Assembly (NCBI RefSeq): GCF_001999965.1
Contig: NZ_CP019646.1
Span: forward strand, 1,302,001 to 1,366,000
From: Limihaloglobus sulfuriphilus
GTDB taxonomy: Bacteria > Planctomycetota > Phycisphaerae > Sedimentisphaerales > Sedimentisphaeraceae
DNA: 64,000 nucleotides
Direction of reading: 5' to 3'
A model generated the notes under the pieces. It searched no databases. It was not told the DNA's origin and saw nothing but the letters and a program-made list of their open reading frames with translations. This document shows, in pieces, positions 28,215-36,782 of this stretch. Position 1 is the first letter of the stretch; the number at the start of each line of letters is the position of its first letter. The position numbers and the translations under genes were made by a program.

Positions 28215-30224
28215 TCAATCTTCAAGAACTTCGTCAACGGGAACGGCGTGCTTGTCCTGCTTACTTTCTTTTGGAGCAAAGGGAGGCAGATGCCGATACC
28301 AGAAGAAATACAGCCCGACGAGCGAACCGATAAAAATAACAAAGGTTATCATCAATTCACCCCATTTGAATGTCATCAGCTGCAAGGGAAGAAGCAGAAG
28401 CGTCATCAGCCAGACCAGGCCAAACGGTATTGCCGCCATATCATTCTTATGCTCTTTTTCGGTAGCTTTTCTTGTTTTTTCATCGAGACAGTTCTTGAAT
28501 TTACCCCACAAGCCAAACGGCCTTGTCTTGACATAGAACCTCTCTAAGACGTGCATATCAGTAGGTTTTGTAAGATAAGTCCCCAGGATCGAAGCTGCGA
28601 AGGCCAGACTGAGGATTAAGCCAAACTGGTACCACTCAAGCATTTGCGGGTAAAATAGCCGCTGAAGTATAGCCGCGAGCATTCCCACAAATAAACCTAT
28701 TGCAAACCCGGCTCCGTTGAACCGCCACCAATAGAGCCTCAAGAATTGCGGCACAGCAAGCCCGCCTACTAATCCGGCGGTTATCCAGCTCCAGATATCA
28801 TTGATATTGGCTGCATAAAAGGCCACTACAAAACTAACCACGCACAGCAGCAAGCCAAATGCCCAGCTAACGTAAATCAGTTCGGCGTTTTTGGCTTTCG
28901 GTTTTATATAACCCTGATAGATATCTCTTGTGAAAAAGGTCGCTGTGTTGTTGATTACTGTATTTATGGTTGACATTGAAGCCGCCATCAACGCAACCAT
29001 AATCAAACCTCTAACACCCAGGGGTATCATGTCTTTTAGTACGGCAGGCAGAATCCGCTCAGGAAAAACAGTCCCTTCATAACTGACCATGTTTATCTTA
29101 TTCTGCCAATTTTCGCCCAGCAGTAAATGCAGTTTTTCAGGAAGCGATCCAAAATTTTGAGGATTATTGGTAATCTCGGCGATTTTCTCGTGCCATAGAT
29201 TTGGGTTCAAGGCCTCGCCGCTGCTGATAAAGTGCTGATTAACCAGTTCGGCGGCATCCTTAAGGACAAGCTGGCTCGGGAACGTCTCATGAACCAGTAT
29301 GATACCAAGAATCGCAAAACCCATCATCAGGGGCCATCTCATAACCATCGTCCAGCCTGACATGAAACCCAGCATACCGCATTCACGCTCTCCCGCGGCA
29401 CCGAAATACCGGTTGTCAACTCCCATTCCCATACCCTGATAGACTGTTTTGAACATGAAATAAAGAACAACCAGAGTCAGAAAGTTGTAATGTTCGTAGC
29501 CGCTGGGCATATCTACTTTCCAGCTCGGCAGTGTAGCAGACCAGTTGGGATTTCCTGTTACCTGCTCTGCGATGCTGCCAATATCCAGCCCCATCGACAT
29601 CTTCATAGCAAATATTAAAATGAAAAGCGAGCCTAACAGCACACAGAAACCCTGGAAAACGTCGGTAACCACAACTCCGTAAAAACCTGATTGAATCGTA
29701 TAAATACATGTTACCACGAGCATTATCAAAGCGCAGGTACTCGGCTTGAACGGCATGAACATGGAGAAAAACAGACCAACTCCCTTGATTGCGTATGCCA
29801 GAGTACCGATTCCGAAAACCATTGCGGCAAACACCTGCGCGAGCCTGGCAAAATTGCCCCAGAAACCGGTGCCAAAACGAAACTTCATCCACTCGGCACA
29901 TGTCATAAGGCCTGACCTGCGGTGCCATTTACCGATATAAATAAACATAAACACCAGAATAAGCCCTGCTCCGGCTCTGATTTCAAAGAACAGTGCAGAC
30001 GGCCCCAATAGAAAAAGAAAAGATGTAATCAGCATCGTACCCGTCAAGTCCAGCCAGGCTGCCATTCCGGATATTCCAAGGCTCCACCAAGGCAGTTTTC
30101 GCCCGCCCAGAAAATAATCATCCATGCTCGCTGAAGCCATTTTGCGGAAATAAAAACCTACTGCCACCAAAACAGCGAAATATCCTATAATAACTGCATA
30201 ATCAATAATGTTGAGCTGATTCAA
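28215..30224 (-). CDS. Sodium:solute symporter family protein
   Basis: 669 residues, of the SSS family (SGLT/PutP type). The N-terminus IIDYAVIIGYFAVLVAVGFYF, then DYFLGGRKLPWWSLGISGMAAWLDLTGTM is the usual start of helices 1-3; AASMSTINTVINNTATFFTRDIY matches the Na+-site helix with paired Ser/Thr. At least 13 membrane helices are visible. It is longer than the typical 500-550 residues, with an inserted loop at about 290-390 and an extended C-terminal helix pair. Substrate not predictable; sugar or related solute is a guess. Monocistronic. Confidence 0.9.
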   Translation of the reverse strand: MNQLNIIDYAVIIGYFAVLVAVGFYFRKMASASMDDYFLGGRKLPWWSLGISGMAAWLDLTGTMLITSFLFLLGPSALFFEIRAGAGLILVFMFIYIGKWHRRSGLMTCAEWMKFRFGTGFWGNFARLAQVFAAMVFGIGTLAYAIKGVGLFFSMFMPFKPSTCALIMLVVTCIYTIQSGFYGVVVTDVFQGFCVLLGSLFILIFAMKMSMGLDIGSIAEQVTGNPNWSATLPSWKVDMPSGYEHYNFLTLVVLYFMFKTVYQGMGMGVDNRYFGAAGERECGMLGFMSGWTMVMRWPLMMGFAILGIILVHETFPSQLVLKDAAELVNQHFISSGEALNPNLWHEKIAEITNNPQNFGSLPEKLHLLLGENWQNKINMVSYEGTVFPERILPAVLKDMIPLGVRGLIMVALMAASMSTINTVINNTATFFTRDIYQGYIKPKAKNAELIYVSWAFGLLLCVVSFVVAFYAANINDIWSWITAGLVGGLAVPQFLRLYWWRFNGAGFAIGLFVGMLAAILQRLFYPQMLEWYQFGLILSLAFAASILGTYLTKPTDMHVLERFYVKTRPFGLWGKFKNCLDEKTRKATEKEHKNDMAAIPFGLVWLMTLLLLPLQLMTFKWGELMITFVIFIGSLVGLYFFWYRHLPPFAPKESKQDKHAVPVDEVLED

Positions 30225-30426
30225 TTTTACCTCGTGAATAACATATTACAGGGGTTTAGAACATTAGACTTACCTATCGTGGCTACATTTTATATAAGCA
30301 CTCCAGAGTTTCAAGCAGGTTTTTTACAAACTATCATCAATACGAACATCATCGAACTTAATCGCATTCGACATCTGCCCTATCCAGGCTATCTATCATA
30401 GAGACTTTTCGTAGAGACGATTTATC

Positions 30427-30457
30427 TTGACAAAACACTATAAGTGCATAGCATAAT
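30427..30457 (+). promoter_or_regulatory. Possible promoter of the kinase fusion gene
   Basis: A perfect TTGACA at 30427-30432 is followed by CATAAT at 30452-30457, but the spacer is 19 bp, longer than optimal. Confidence 0.35.
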
Positions 30458-30503
30458 TGCTTTAATATTAGCAAATTAAATATAAGCAGCAAAGGTCAGA
30501 GCT

Positions 30504-33218
30504 ATGCATATAAACAGAAGTGTTGCCGCAGAAACAGTAGTCGTAATTCTTGCCGCCGGCCAGGGCACCCGCATGGGACGGAGTGACCTTGCGAAGGTCT
30601 GCTTCGAAATTGACGGAATTCCCGCAATCAACAGAACTATCGCAACATTCAAAAAGCACGGTTTTGCCGGCTTTCTGCTGGTTGTCGGCTCACGGGCAGA
30701 GCAGGTCATGGAAACCGTATCGTCCAAACACCCTGAAGTCGGCTATATATTTCAGTCACCTCAGCTGGGAACCGGACACGCGGCCAAAATCGCTTCTGAA
30801 ACGCTTCAGAACATGCGATATTCCGGCAATATCATAATAACAATGGGTGATAAATTTCTTGATGACGGGGCTGTAGATTCACTGCTGGAGGGTTTTATCA
30901 AACAGCAGGCCCACGCTTCTATATTCGCTATCCCCAAGACAAAGCAGACCCAGGGCTCCGGCGGCCGCATATTCATTGATGAATCCGGCCAGGCGGCTGA
31001 CATAATCGAAAAACCGGATCTGCAGAAACAGGCCGTCGTTGACGAAATTCGCTCCATACTCAAAACCAAAGATAAACTAAAATCGTCTCTGATAACCAAA
31101 ATTGCAGAAAAACATATCTCCAGCCCAAAAAAACGTGCCAGCGCAGTTGGCGAACTAATCGAAATCTGCAAGCAACATAGCGGCGAAATAGACAAGAAAC
31201 AGCTCATGGAACTGCTTGACTGCGATAAATACAATATCACGGTAAACGGCAGCAGGTACACATCCTCGCAAATCGAGAAAAAGTGCAAGTTTGTAAATGC
31301 CAGTTTGTATATGTTTAAGGCAGAAGCCTTTTATCAGGGCGTTTCTCTGATAAACAATGATAACGCTCAAAAAGAGTACTATCTTACTGATATTGTCAAG
31401 AGCATTAACGGGATCAAAGATTCTGCCGGCAAATCAAAATACTCTGTCAAGACCATTTCAGCGCGTAATCCCGACCTTATACAGGGCTTCAATTCGCCCG
31501 ATGAACTGCTCAGGATTCAGGATTATGTCCGCAGAATCAAAGATTCGGCCAAAACTGCCGTGTATGACATGTCGCCGCAACTGCCCGGGAACAAGTATTG
31601 CACTGTAGATAAATGGATAGAGAAGATTAAAAACGAAAAGCCCTCTGTTAAGCGTTGGCTTAAAGACACCTATGGCGACCACGCCCCCCTGCACAAGCGA
31701 AAATGCAGCACGCTGCTTAAAACCCTTAGCTGCTACGGAAAGCGATTCGGTTTTGACCAGAAAGTCTGTATTGTGCGTGCTCCGGGCAGGGCAAACATCA
31801 TGGGCCGCCACGTTGACCATAGAGGCGGCTTCAACAATTATCTGGCAATCGACAGGGAAACTATCATGGTCGCAGGGCCCCGTGATGACAGCAATGTAGA
31901 AGCGGTTAATGTCGAGCCCGTTTTTTTTAAAAACGTTAAGTTCAACGTCAATGATATAATTGGCCGTTTCGCGTGGTCTGACTGGATAAACTTCGTTGAC
32001 AGCGAATGGGTACGCAGTATGCTGCTTAGCAAAGCCGGTGACTGGGGCAATTATATACGGGCATCTATGGTGCGGCTCCAGCATAAGTTCAATGACATAA
32101 AAGTAAACGGCATGAATCTGGCGGTTTATGGTGATGTTCCTATCGCGGCGGGACTTAGCAGCAGCTCCAGCATCGTTGTTGCCACACTTCAGGCCGCGAT
32201 TGCCCTGAACAATTTTGAGCTTACCAGCAGTCAGTTTATCGACATGTGCGGCGAGGGTGAATGGTTTGTCGGCTCAAGAGGAGGCTCCGGCGACCACGCG
32301 GCAATCAGAATGGGCAAACGCGGCAAAATCGCCCATGTAGGCCACTTCCCATTCCGTGTTGAAGAAATTGTCGATGCACCTGAAGATTACCAGGTCATGA
32401 TAGCAAACAGCTACATAAAAGCCGCCAAAAGCCACGGCGCAAAAGACATGTTCAATGCCAAAATCACAAGCTACAACCTCGGGTTTGAGCTGCTCAGACA
32501 GAGATGCCCGGAGTTTCTGCATATCGCCGAATACCTCCGCGATATAGAGCCTGTAAAACTGGGCTGTAAAACAAGCGACATTTACAGGATGTTTCTCAAG
32601 ATTCCCCAGCAGGCCACACGCGCAGAACTTCGTGAAATGCTCTCGAGCGACTGCCGCGAGATGATCGAGAAAAACTTCTCCTCCCATAAGGATCCCGGCA
32701 CGTATCACCTTAGAGGAGTGCTGCTTTTCGGCATCGCAGAAATCGCCCGCAGCCGGCTTACCCTCGAACTGCTCAAGTGCAAAGACACCACCCAGATCGG
32801 CAGGATAATGAAAATCAGCCACGACGGAGACCGCGTAAGCAGAGACGACGGAACCGGTAAATACATAAAAGTCGATGACGGTTGTACAGACGCTTACTTC
32901 AACCAGCTTATAAACGACCTTCACAGCGAAGACCCGGAAAAGGTCACCAACGCCCAGCTGTACATGCAGCCCGGATACTATGCCTGCAGCACCCCTGAGA
33001 TAGACAGGATGGTCGATATAGCCGGCAGCGTCGCCGGTGTCGCCGGAGCTCAGTTAGCAGGAGCGGGCCTTGGCGGATGCATAATGATACTGGCAAAGAA
33101 AAAAGCTGCCGCAACAGTGAAGAAGGCACTTACGAAAGATTATTACGAACCCAAAGGCCTAAAACCCGCCGTACTCGACTGCATAACAGTTGAAGGCGCA
33201 GGACTGGTAAGTTTGTAA
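30504..33218 (+). CDS. Bifunctional sugar nucleotidyltransferase / GHMP (galactokinase-like) kinase
   Basis: 904 residues. Residues 10-350 form a GlmU-like NTP transferase: VVILAAGQGTRMG with Lys of LAKVCFEI, SPQLGTGHAA, and ITMGDKF. A linker with RRWLKDTYG-like helices leads to a GHMP kinase from about residue 425: VRAPGRANIMGRHVDHRGG (galactokinase-type motif 1, with Arg where GalK has Glu), AAGLSSSSSIVVATLQAA (ATP loop) and GAGLGGCIMILAKK (motif 3). The order nucleotidyltransferase then kinase is that of Fkp, which makes GDP-fucose from fucose (known), but both halves look closer to GlmU and GalK. It probably turns a free sugar into a nucleotide sugar in one protein; the sugar is unknown. 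Confidence 0.85.
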   Translation: MHINRSVAAETVVVILAAGQGTRMGRSDLAKVCFEIDGIPAINRTIATFKKHGFAGFLLVVGSRAEQVMETVSSKHPEVGYIFQSPQLGTGHAAKIASETLQNMRYSGNIIITMGDKFLDDGAVDSLLEGFIKQQAHASIFAIPKTKQTQGSGGRIFIDESGQAADIIEKPDLQKQAVVDEIRSILKTKDKLKSSLITKIAEKHISSPKKRASAVGELIEICKQHSGEIDKKQLMELLDCDKYNITVNGSRYTSSQIEKKCKFVNASLYMFKAEAFYQGVSLINNDNAQKEYYLTDIVKSINGIKDSAGKSKYSVKTISARNPDLIQGFNSPDELLRIQDYVRRIKDSAKTAVYDMSPQLPGNKYCTVDKWIEKIKNEKPSVKRWLKDTYGDHAPLHKRKCSTLLKTLSCYGKRFGFDQKVCIVRAPGRANIMGRHVDHRGGFNNYLAIDRETIMVAGPRDDSNVEAVNVEPVFFKNVKFNVNDIIGRFAWSDWINFVDSEWVRSMLLSKAGDWGNYIRASMVRLQHKFNDIKVNGMNLAVYGDVPIAAGLSSSSSIVVATLQAAIALNNFELTSSQFIDMCGEGEWFVGSRGGSGDHAAIRMGKRGKIAHVGHFPFRVEEIVDAPEDYQVMIANSYIKAAKSHGAKDMFNAKITSYNLGFELLRQRCPEFLHIAEYLRDIEPVKLGCKTSDIYRMFLKIPQQATRAELREMLSSDCREMIEKNFSSHKDPGTYHLRGVLLFGIAEIARSRLTLELLKCKDTTQIGRIMKISHDGDRVSRDDGTGKYIKVDDGCTDAYFNQLINDLHSEDPEKVTNAQLYMQPGYYACSTPEIDRMVDIAGSVAGVAGAQLAGAGLGGCIMILAKKKAAATVKKALTKDYYEPKGLKPAVLDCITVEGAGLVSL

Positions 33219-33604
33219 TTATTTTCGGACATTTACTGATTCCTGAATAACCTTTAGGCGGATATATCCGTCACGGTATCTTCGGTCTGCTACCCGGCGG
33301 TGAATTCCGATCAACATCGGGACTCGCTCTGACTATTGAGAAGATTATATCTGATCCATTTTGATGATTTACGCCCTTTTATGAATTTCTCACGAAGCAT
33401 GACTGATAAACGGGTTGAATGCTCTTGCGGCCTGACGAAATTCACGGGACGTTTTCAGGAGTGTATTCTCCCTTACCCTCAACTGGAACATTTTGTTCAC
33501 CGACATAGAACCTGACATCAGGATTCCCTAACATGTAAACCCAATACATGGCATTTCCCGATATAAACATAAAAACATTGCAAGACTATTCTTACACTGC
33601 CAAG
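33219..33604. other. Intergenic stretch with no recognised gene
   Basis: 386 bp between the kinase fusion and tRNA-Asn. It contains a palindrome CGGATATATCCG around 33257-33268 and no ORF that I would support. The downstream signal for tRNA-Asn on the minus strand must lie at its right end. Confidence 0.4.
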
Positions 33605-33677
33605 CTCCTCGAGTAGGACTCGAACCTACAACCTAGCGGTTAACAGCCGCTCGCTCTACCAATTGAGCTATCGAGGA
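33605..33677 (-). tRNA. tRNA-Asn (GTT)
   Basis: 73 nt, with 7-bp acceptor TCCTCGA/TCGAGGA, D arm with TTGGTAGAGC, anticodon loop CTGTTAA (anticodon GTT) and T loop TTCGAGT. Discriminator G. CCA is not encoded. Confidence 0.97.
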
Positions 33678-33784
33678 ATATTCCTGTCTCTGTGAGTCAA
33701 GACGGGGTATTTTCTAATTTTTACGATATTTGTCAACAGTTTATACAAATATTTTCTAAAAAGAGGTGCAAAATTTTTAAAATT

Positions 33785-34780
33785 TTATTCTTTTTCAGGC
33801 TTTTTGGCGGTAAGAACCGCCCTCACCGGTGCAGGCCGGCCCTCTACGGTCTTTGTTATGTCCCTTGGATCAAGGCACTTATCAAGCGATTCGAACCGCA
33901 TCCAGTCAGTACTTCTCTGCTCGTCAGTGGTTGTCCGGCAGATATCAACCAGCTTAATATCGCTGAAACCGCAGTCCGTAAGCCAATCAGAGAGCAAATC
34001 AACCGTCGGGATATTCCAGACGTTCCGCATACGGGCATAGCGGCCTTTGGGAACAAGGCAGTCTCTTCCCGCGGCTTGAAGGACTAACGTTTCCAGCACC
34101 AGCTCACCGCGGGAGCTAAGCAGACGCCGCAGATGCCTGATATGTTCTTTCGGCTCACGCCTGTGATACAGAACACCCATCGAAAAAACAGTATCGAAGC
34201 TCTCCATCGAATCAGGCATATCCTCAAGCCTGAACGGAAGAACTGTGGCGGCATCTGTTTTAATATATCTGTTCAGGGCCTGAAACTGCATAACAAAGAG
34301 CAGAAACGGGTCGATCCCGACAACCGCCGCGGCACCCTCGCCGAGCATTCGCAGGCAGTGATACCCGCTGCCGCAGCCGACATCAAGAACCCGCCGTCCT
34401 TTCAGGGGAGAGATACTTTCGCAAAGCCTCTGCCACTTCCAGTCCGACCTCCACTCCGTGTCAACATACACTCCGAAAACATCAAACGGGCCCTTTCTCC
34501 AGGGATGCAGCCGCATGAGCTTTTCTCTCAACTCTTTCCGGGCAGATTCATCGCAATCACCCGCAGCTCCGATACGAACCGCCGCGGCAGTCAAATCAAT
34601 CACAGAGGGGCTGATTTGGGGCAGTGCATCTATCGCGGCCTGCCATGCTTCTAGGTCGCCGTGAACAAATACTTCGCGAACCTGCGGCAGTTTAGACTCG
34701 GCGAAATCAGCAAACTCGGCAAGTCCGTTCGACCGGCAATGCTCAAGAAAAGGCGAATAGTCTATGGGAATATTATTCAT
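33785..34780 (-). CDS. cmoB: tRNA U34 carboxymethyltransferase CmoB
   Basis: 331 residues, the family's usual size. LHPWRKGPFDVFGVYVDTEWRSDWKWQRL is the family signature, then the SAM-fold motif VLDVGCGSGYHCLRM, GIDPFLLFVMQFQA and VFSMGVLYHRREP. CmoB transfers the carboxymethyl group of carboxy-SAM to 5-hydroxyuridine at position 34 of tRNA, making 5-oxyacetyluridine. It lies 51 bp after cmoA, which makes the cofactor, so the pathway is complete except for the hydroxylation step. Confidence 0.95.
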   Translation of the reverse strand: MNNIPIDYSPFLEHCRSNGLAEFADFAESKLPQVREVFVHGDLEAWQAAIDALPQISPSVIDLTAAAVRIGAAGDCDESARKELREKLMRLHPWRKGPFDVFGVYVDTEWRSDWKWQRLCESISPLKGRRVLDVGCGSGYHCLRMLGEGAAAVVGIDPFLLFVMQFQALNRYIKTDAATVLPFRLEDMPDSMESFDTVFSMGVLYHRREPKEHIRHLRRLLSSRGELVLETLVLQAAGRDCLVPKGRYARMRNVWNIPTVDLLSDWLTDCGFSDIKLVDICRTTTDEQRSTDWMRFESLDKCLDPRDITKTVEGRPAPVRAVLTAKKPEKE

Positions 34781-34831
34781 ATTGATAAGTGTAGCGATGA
34801 GGTAAATTCGGTCAAGTCCCCTGCCGGTGTT

Positions 34832-35590
34832 TTAATCCTTAAAAGCCGCCAATGAAGCGAAATTAAAACACTGAAACCACAGCCAGGATCGGCTGAAACC
34901 TGCATCTTTGAGACGGCTGTAATGCGTCTCAAGTGTATCGGGTATCAGAACGTTTTCCAGGGCCTTGCGTTTCTGGCTCACTTCAAGGCTGCTGTAGCCG
35001 TTTAACCGCTTAAACTCGTGATACATATCGATTTGAAAATTATTCTGCTGCCGGTCATCAAATTTTATCTTTTCAGAGAGAATCAGAAGTCCTCCGGGGA
35101 CAAGTCCTTCATATATCCGCTGAATAAGCTCTTTGCGTCTGTCCGGCGAGAAAAACTGGAGCGTATAATTCATTGCAACAATTGAGGCATTTTCAATGCA
35201 TATATCCGCAATGTCAGCTTGTATAACATCAACCGCAGCTTCATTCACGTCCGAATTAACATGCTTGCGGCACTGCTCTATCATTGAATGTGAATTATCA
35301 ACGGCGATTATCTTTACGCCGGGCTTTTTGATGCCCTGCCGCATGGCAAGTGTCGTAGCACCCAGCGAGCAGCCCAGGTCATAACAATTGGTATTTTCCG
35401 AGGCGTAATGTTCCGCGAACACCTTGGCCATGCCGATAACGGTGGCATAGCCAGGCACCGACCGGCGGATCATATCATCAAAAACTGATGCCACCGCGTC
35501 ATCGAATTTAAAACCGCATACCTTTTCGCGGTATTGTGCATAAACTTTGTCGATTTTTTCCATATCGCTCATTCGCTCGCTGTTAGACAA
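34832..35590 (-). CDS. cmoA: Carboxy-S-adenosyl-L-methionine synthase CmoA
   Basis: 252 residues. FKFDDAVASVFDDMIRRSVPGYATVI and YDLGCSLGATTLAMRQG are the CmoA signatures; VAMNYTLQFFSPDRR and LILSEKIKFDD follow as in E. coli. It makes carboxy-SAM from SAM and prephenate. Starts 9 bp after the dehydrogenase gene. In-frame ATG codons at 35572 and 35563 are alternative starts. Confidence 0.94.
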   Translation of the reverse strand: MSNSERMSDMEKIDKVYAQYREKVCGFKFDDAVASVFDDMIRRSVPGYATVIGMAKVFAEHYASENTNCYDLGCSLGATTLAMRQGIKKPGVKIIAVDNSHSMIEQCRKHVNSDVNEAAVDVIQADIADICIENASIVAMNYTLQFFSPDRRKELIQRIYEGLVPGGLLILSEKIKFDDRQQNNFQIDMYHEFKRLNGYSSLEVSQKRKALENVLIPDTLETHYSRLKDAGFSRSWLWFQCFNFASLAAFKD

Positions 35591-35599
35591 TTATTTCCA

Positions 35600-36634
35600 T
35601 TAGAGATCAATCATCGCCTTTATAACCCCGTCCTCGTAATTATCAACCATGTCGAAGCCTTTCTTCGAATCGGCAAAATCAAACCGATGTGTTACCATAA
35701 AATCTGCACTGACTTTGCCCGAATGAATCATATCCAGTGTTTCCTGCACACATTCGTTCTGCCTGCGTACGTTCTGAATACATATCTCCTTGCGGCGGAT
35801 TTTGCTGATATCGAACGAAATCCGATCAACTTCCGGTATCCCAACAAACATCAGTTTACCGCCGGGTTTGAGCAGCTCTACCGCCTGGTCAATAGCTTCC
35901 TGCTCTCCGCAGCACTCAAACACACAATCAAGCAGCAGCGGCTCTGCCTGGGATATTTCCTTTACAATATTTTGAGAGTCAGGGTTGCCCGCCCAGTCGG
36001 CTCCGTTTTGGAGTGCCGTATCCACTCTGGCATCAATTTTGTCAGTCATATAGATTTTGCCCGCTTCCATGTATTTAGCTGCGAGAAGAACGCTCAAACC
36101 GATAGGCCCTGCGCCAAGAATAGCGGCGGTTTTGCACTTGATATCTATAGACTGTTTGACCGCGTAAAAACCGATAGAGAGCGGCTCAGAAACGGCAGCC
36201 TGATCAAGAGTCATATCATCTGGTATCTTATAGCAGCACTCCTGCGGCATTACAATGTATTCGCTCAGGCAGCCCTCAATCTGGCCGGGACAGCCGAGGA
36301 ATTTGAGATTGCGGCAGGTATGGCTGCGATGCGAGAGGCACTGATCGCACTTACCGCAGGAGACAGCCGGCTCAACAGCTATTCTGTCGCCGGGCTTTAC
36401 CGACGTCACAGCAGGCCCGACAGCTTCGACGACCCCAGCGCTTTCGTGGCCGACGGTGTAGGGATATTCGCATACCTGATCGCCTATTCTGCCGGTAGTG
36501 TAGTAATGAACATCACTGCCGCAGATTCCAACGACCTTCATGCGTATAAGCACGTCTGTGTCATCAACGATTTGCGGGTCTGGAGTCTCAAGCATCTCCA
36601 TCTGACGTATTCCGGTAAGCCGCATTGCTTTCAT
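35600..36634 (-). CDS. Zinc-dependent sugar-alcohol dehydrogenase (sorbitol/xylitol type)
   Basis: 344 residues, medium-chain dehydrogenase. VGICGSDVHYYTTG and VGHESAG hold the catalytic zinc ligands; CGKCDQCLSHRSHTC is the structural-zinc four-Cys loop; AILGAGPIGLSVLLAAK is the NAD(P) Rossmann motif. The SDVHYY sequence and overall length fit L-iditol/sorbitol 2-dehydrogenase or xylitol dehydrogenase. It oxidises a polyol to a ketose using NAD+. Upstream of cmoA-cmoB in the same direction; the functional link, if any, is unclear. Confidence 0.9.
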   Translation of the reverse strand: MKAMRLTGIRQMEMLETPDPQIVDDTDVLIRMKVVGICGSDVHYYTTGRIGDQVCEYPYTVGHESAGVVEAVGPAVTSVKPGDRIAVEPAVSCGKCDQCLSHRSHTCRNLKFLGCPGQIEGCLSEYIVMPQECCYKIPDDMTLDQAAVSEPLSIGFYAVKQSIDIKCKTAAILGAGPIGLSVLLAAKYMEAGKIYMTDKIDARVDTALQNGADWAGNPDSQNIVKEISQAEPLLLDCVFECCGEQEAIDQAVELLKPGGKLMFVGIPEVDRISFDISKIRRKEICIQNVRRQNECVQETLDMIHSGKVSADFMVTHRFDFADSKKGFDMVDNYEDGVIKAMIDL

Positions 36635-36693
36635 TGTATTACCTCATGCACAGCCTCGCCTTTGCAGGCAAAACCTGATTGTTAATCATATTA

Positions 36694-36761
36694 GACAGGA
36701 TTTACAAGATTTACATGATAGAATAATTGAATAAAATCTTGTTAATCCTGTAAATCATGTC
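36694..36761. repeat. Imperfect inverted repeat, possible transcript hairpin
   Basis: Arms GACAGGATTTACAAGATTT... (from 36694) and the complement of the segment ending at 36761 match over about 25 bp with few differences, around a 15-nt AT-rich centre. Repeated AGGATTTACA units lie in both arms. It occupies the 148-bp gap upstream of the dehydrogenase, 3' to glcD. Similar ATTTACAGGATT repeats occur between genes in many bacteria; no function is known to me. Confidence 0.55.
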
Positions 36762-36782
36762 CGCTAATTCCTAATTCTTAAT

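Noticed and set aside
28135-28547. Overlapping plus-strand frames near 28.2-28.5 kb
   Set aside because: They are shadows of the symporter gene on the other strand; no independent signals.
33257-33268. Palindrome CGGATATATCCG as an operator
   Set aside because: It lies in a gap 3' of the kinase fusion with no promoter near and no second copy.
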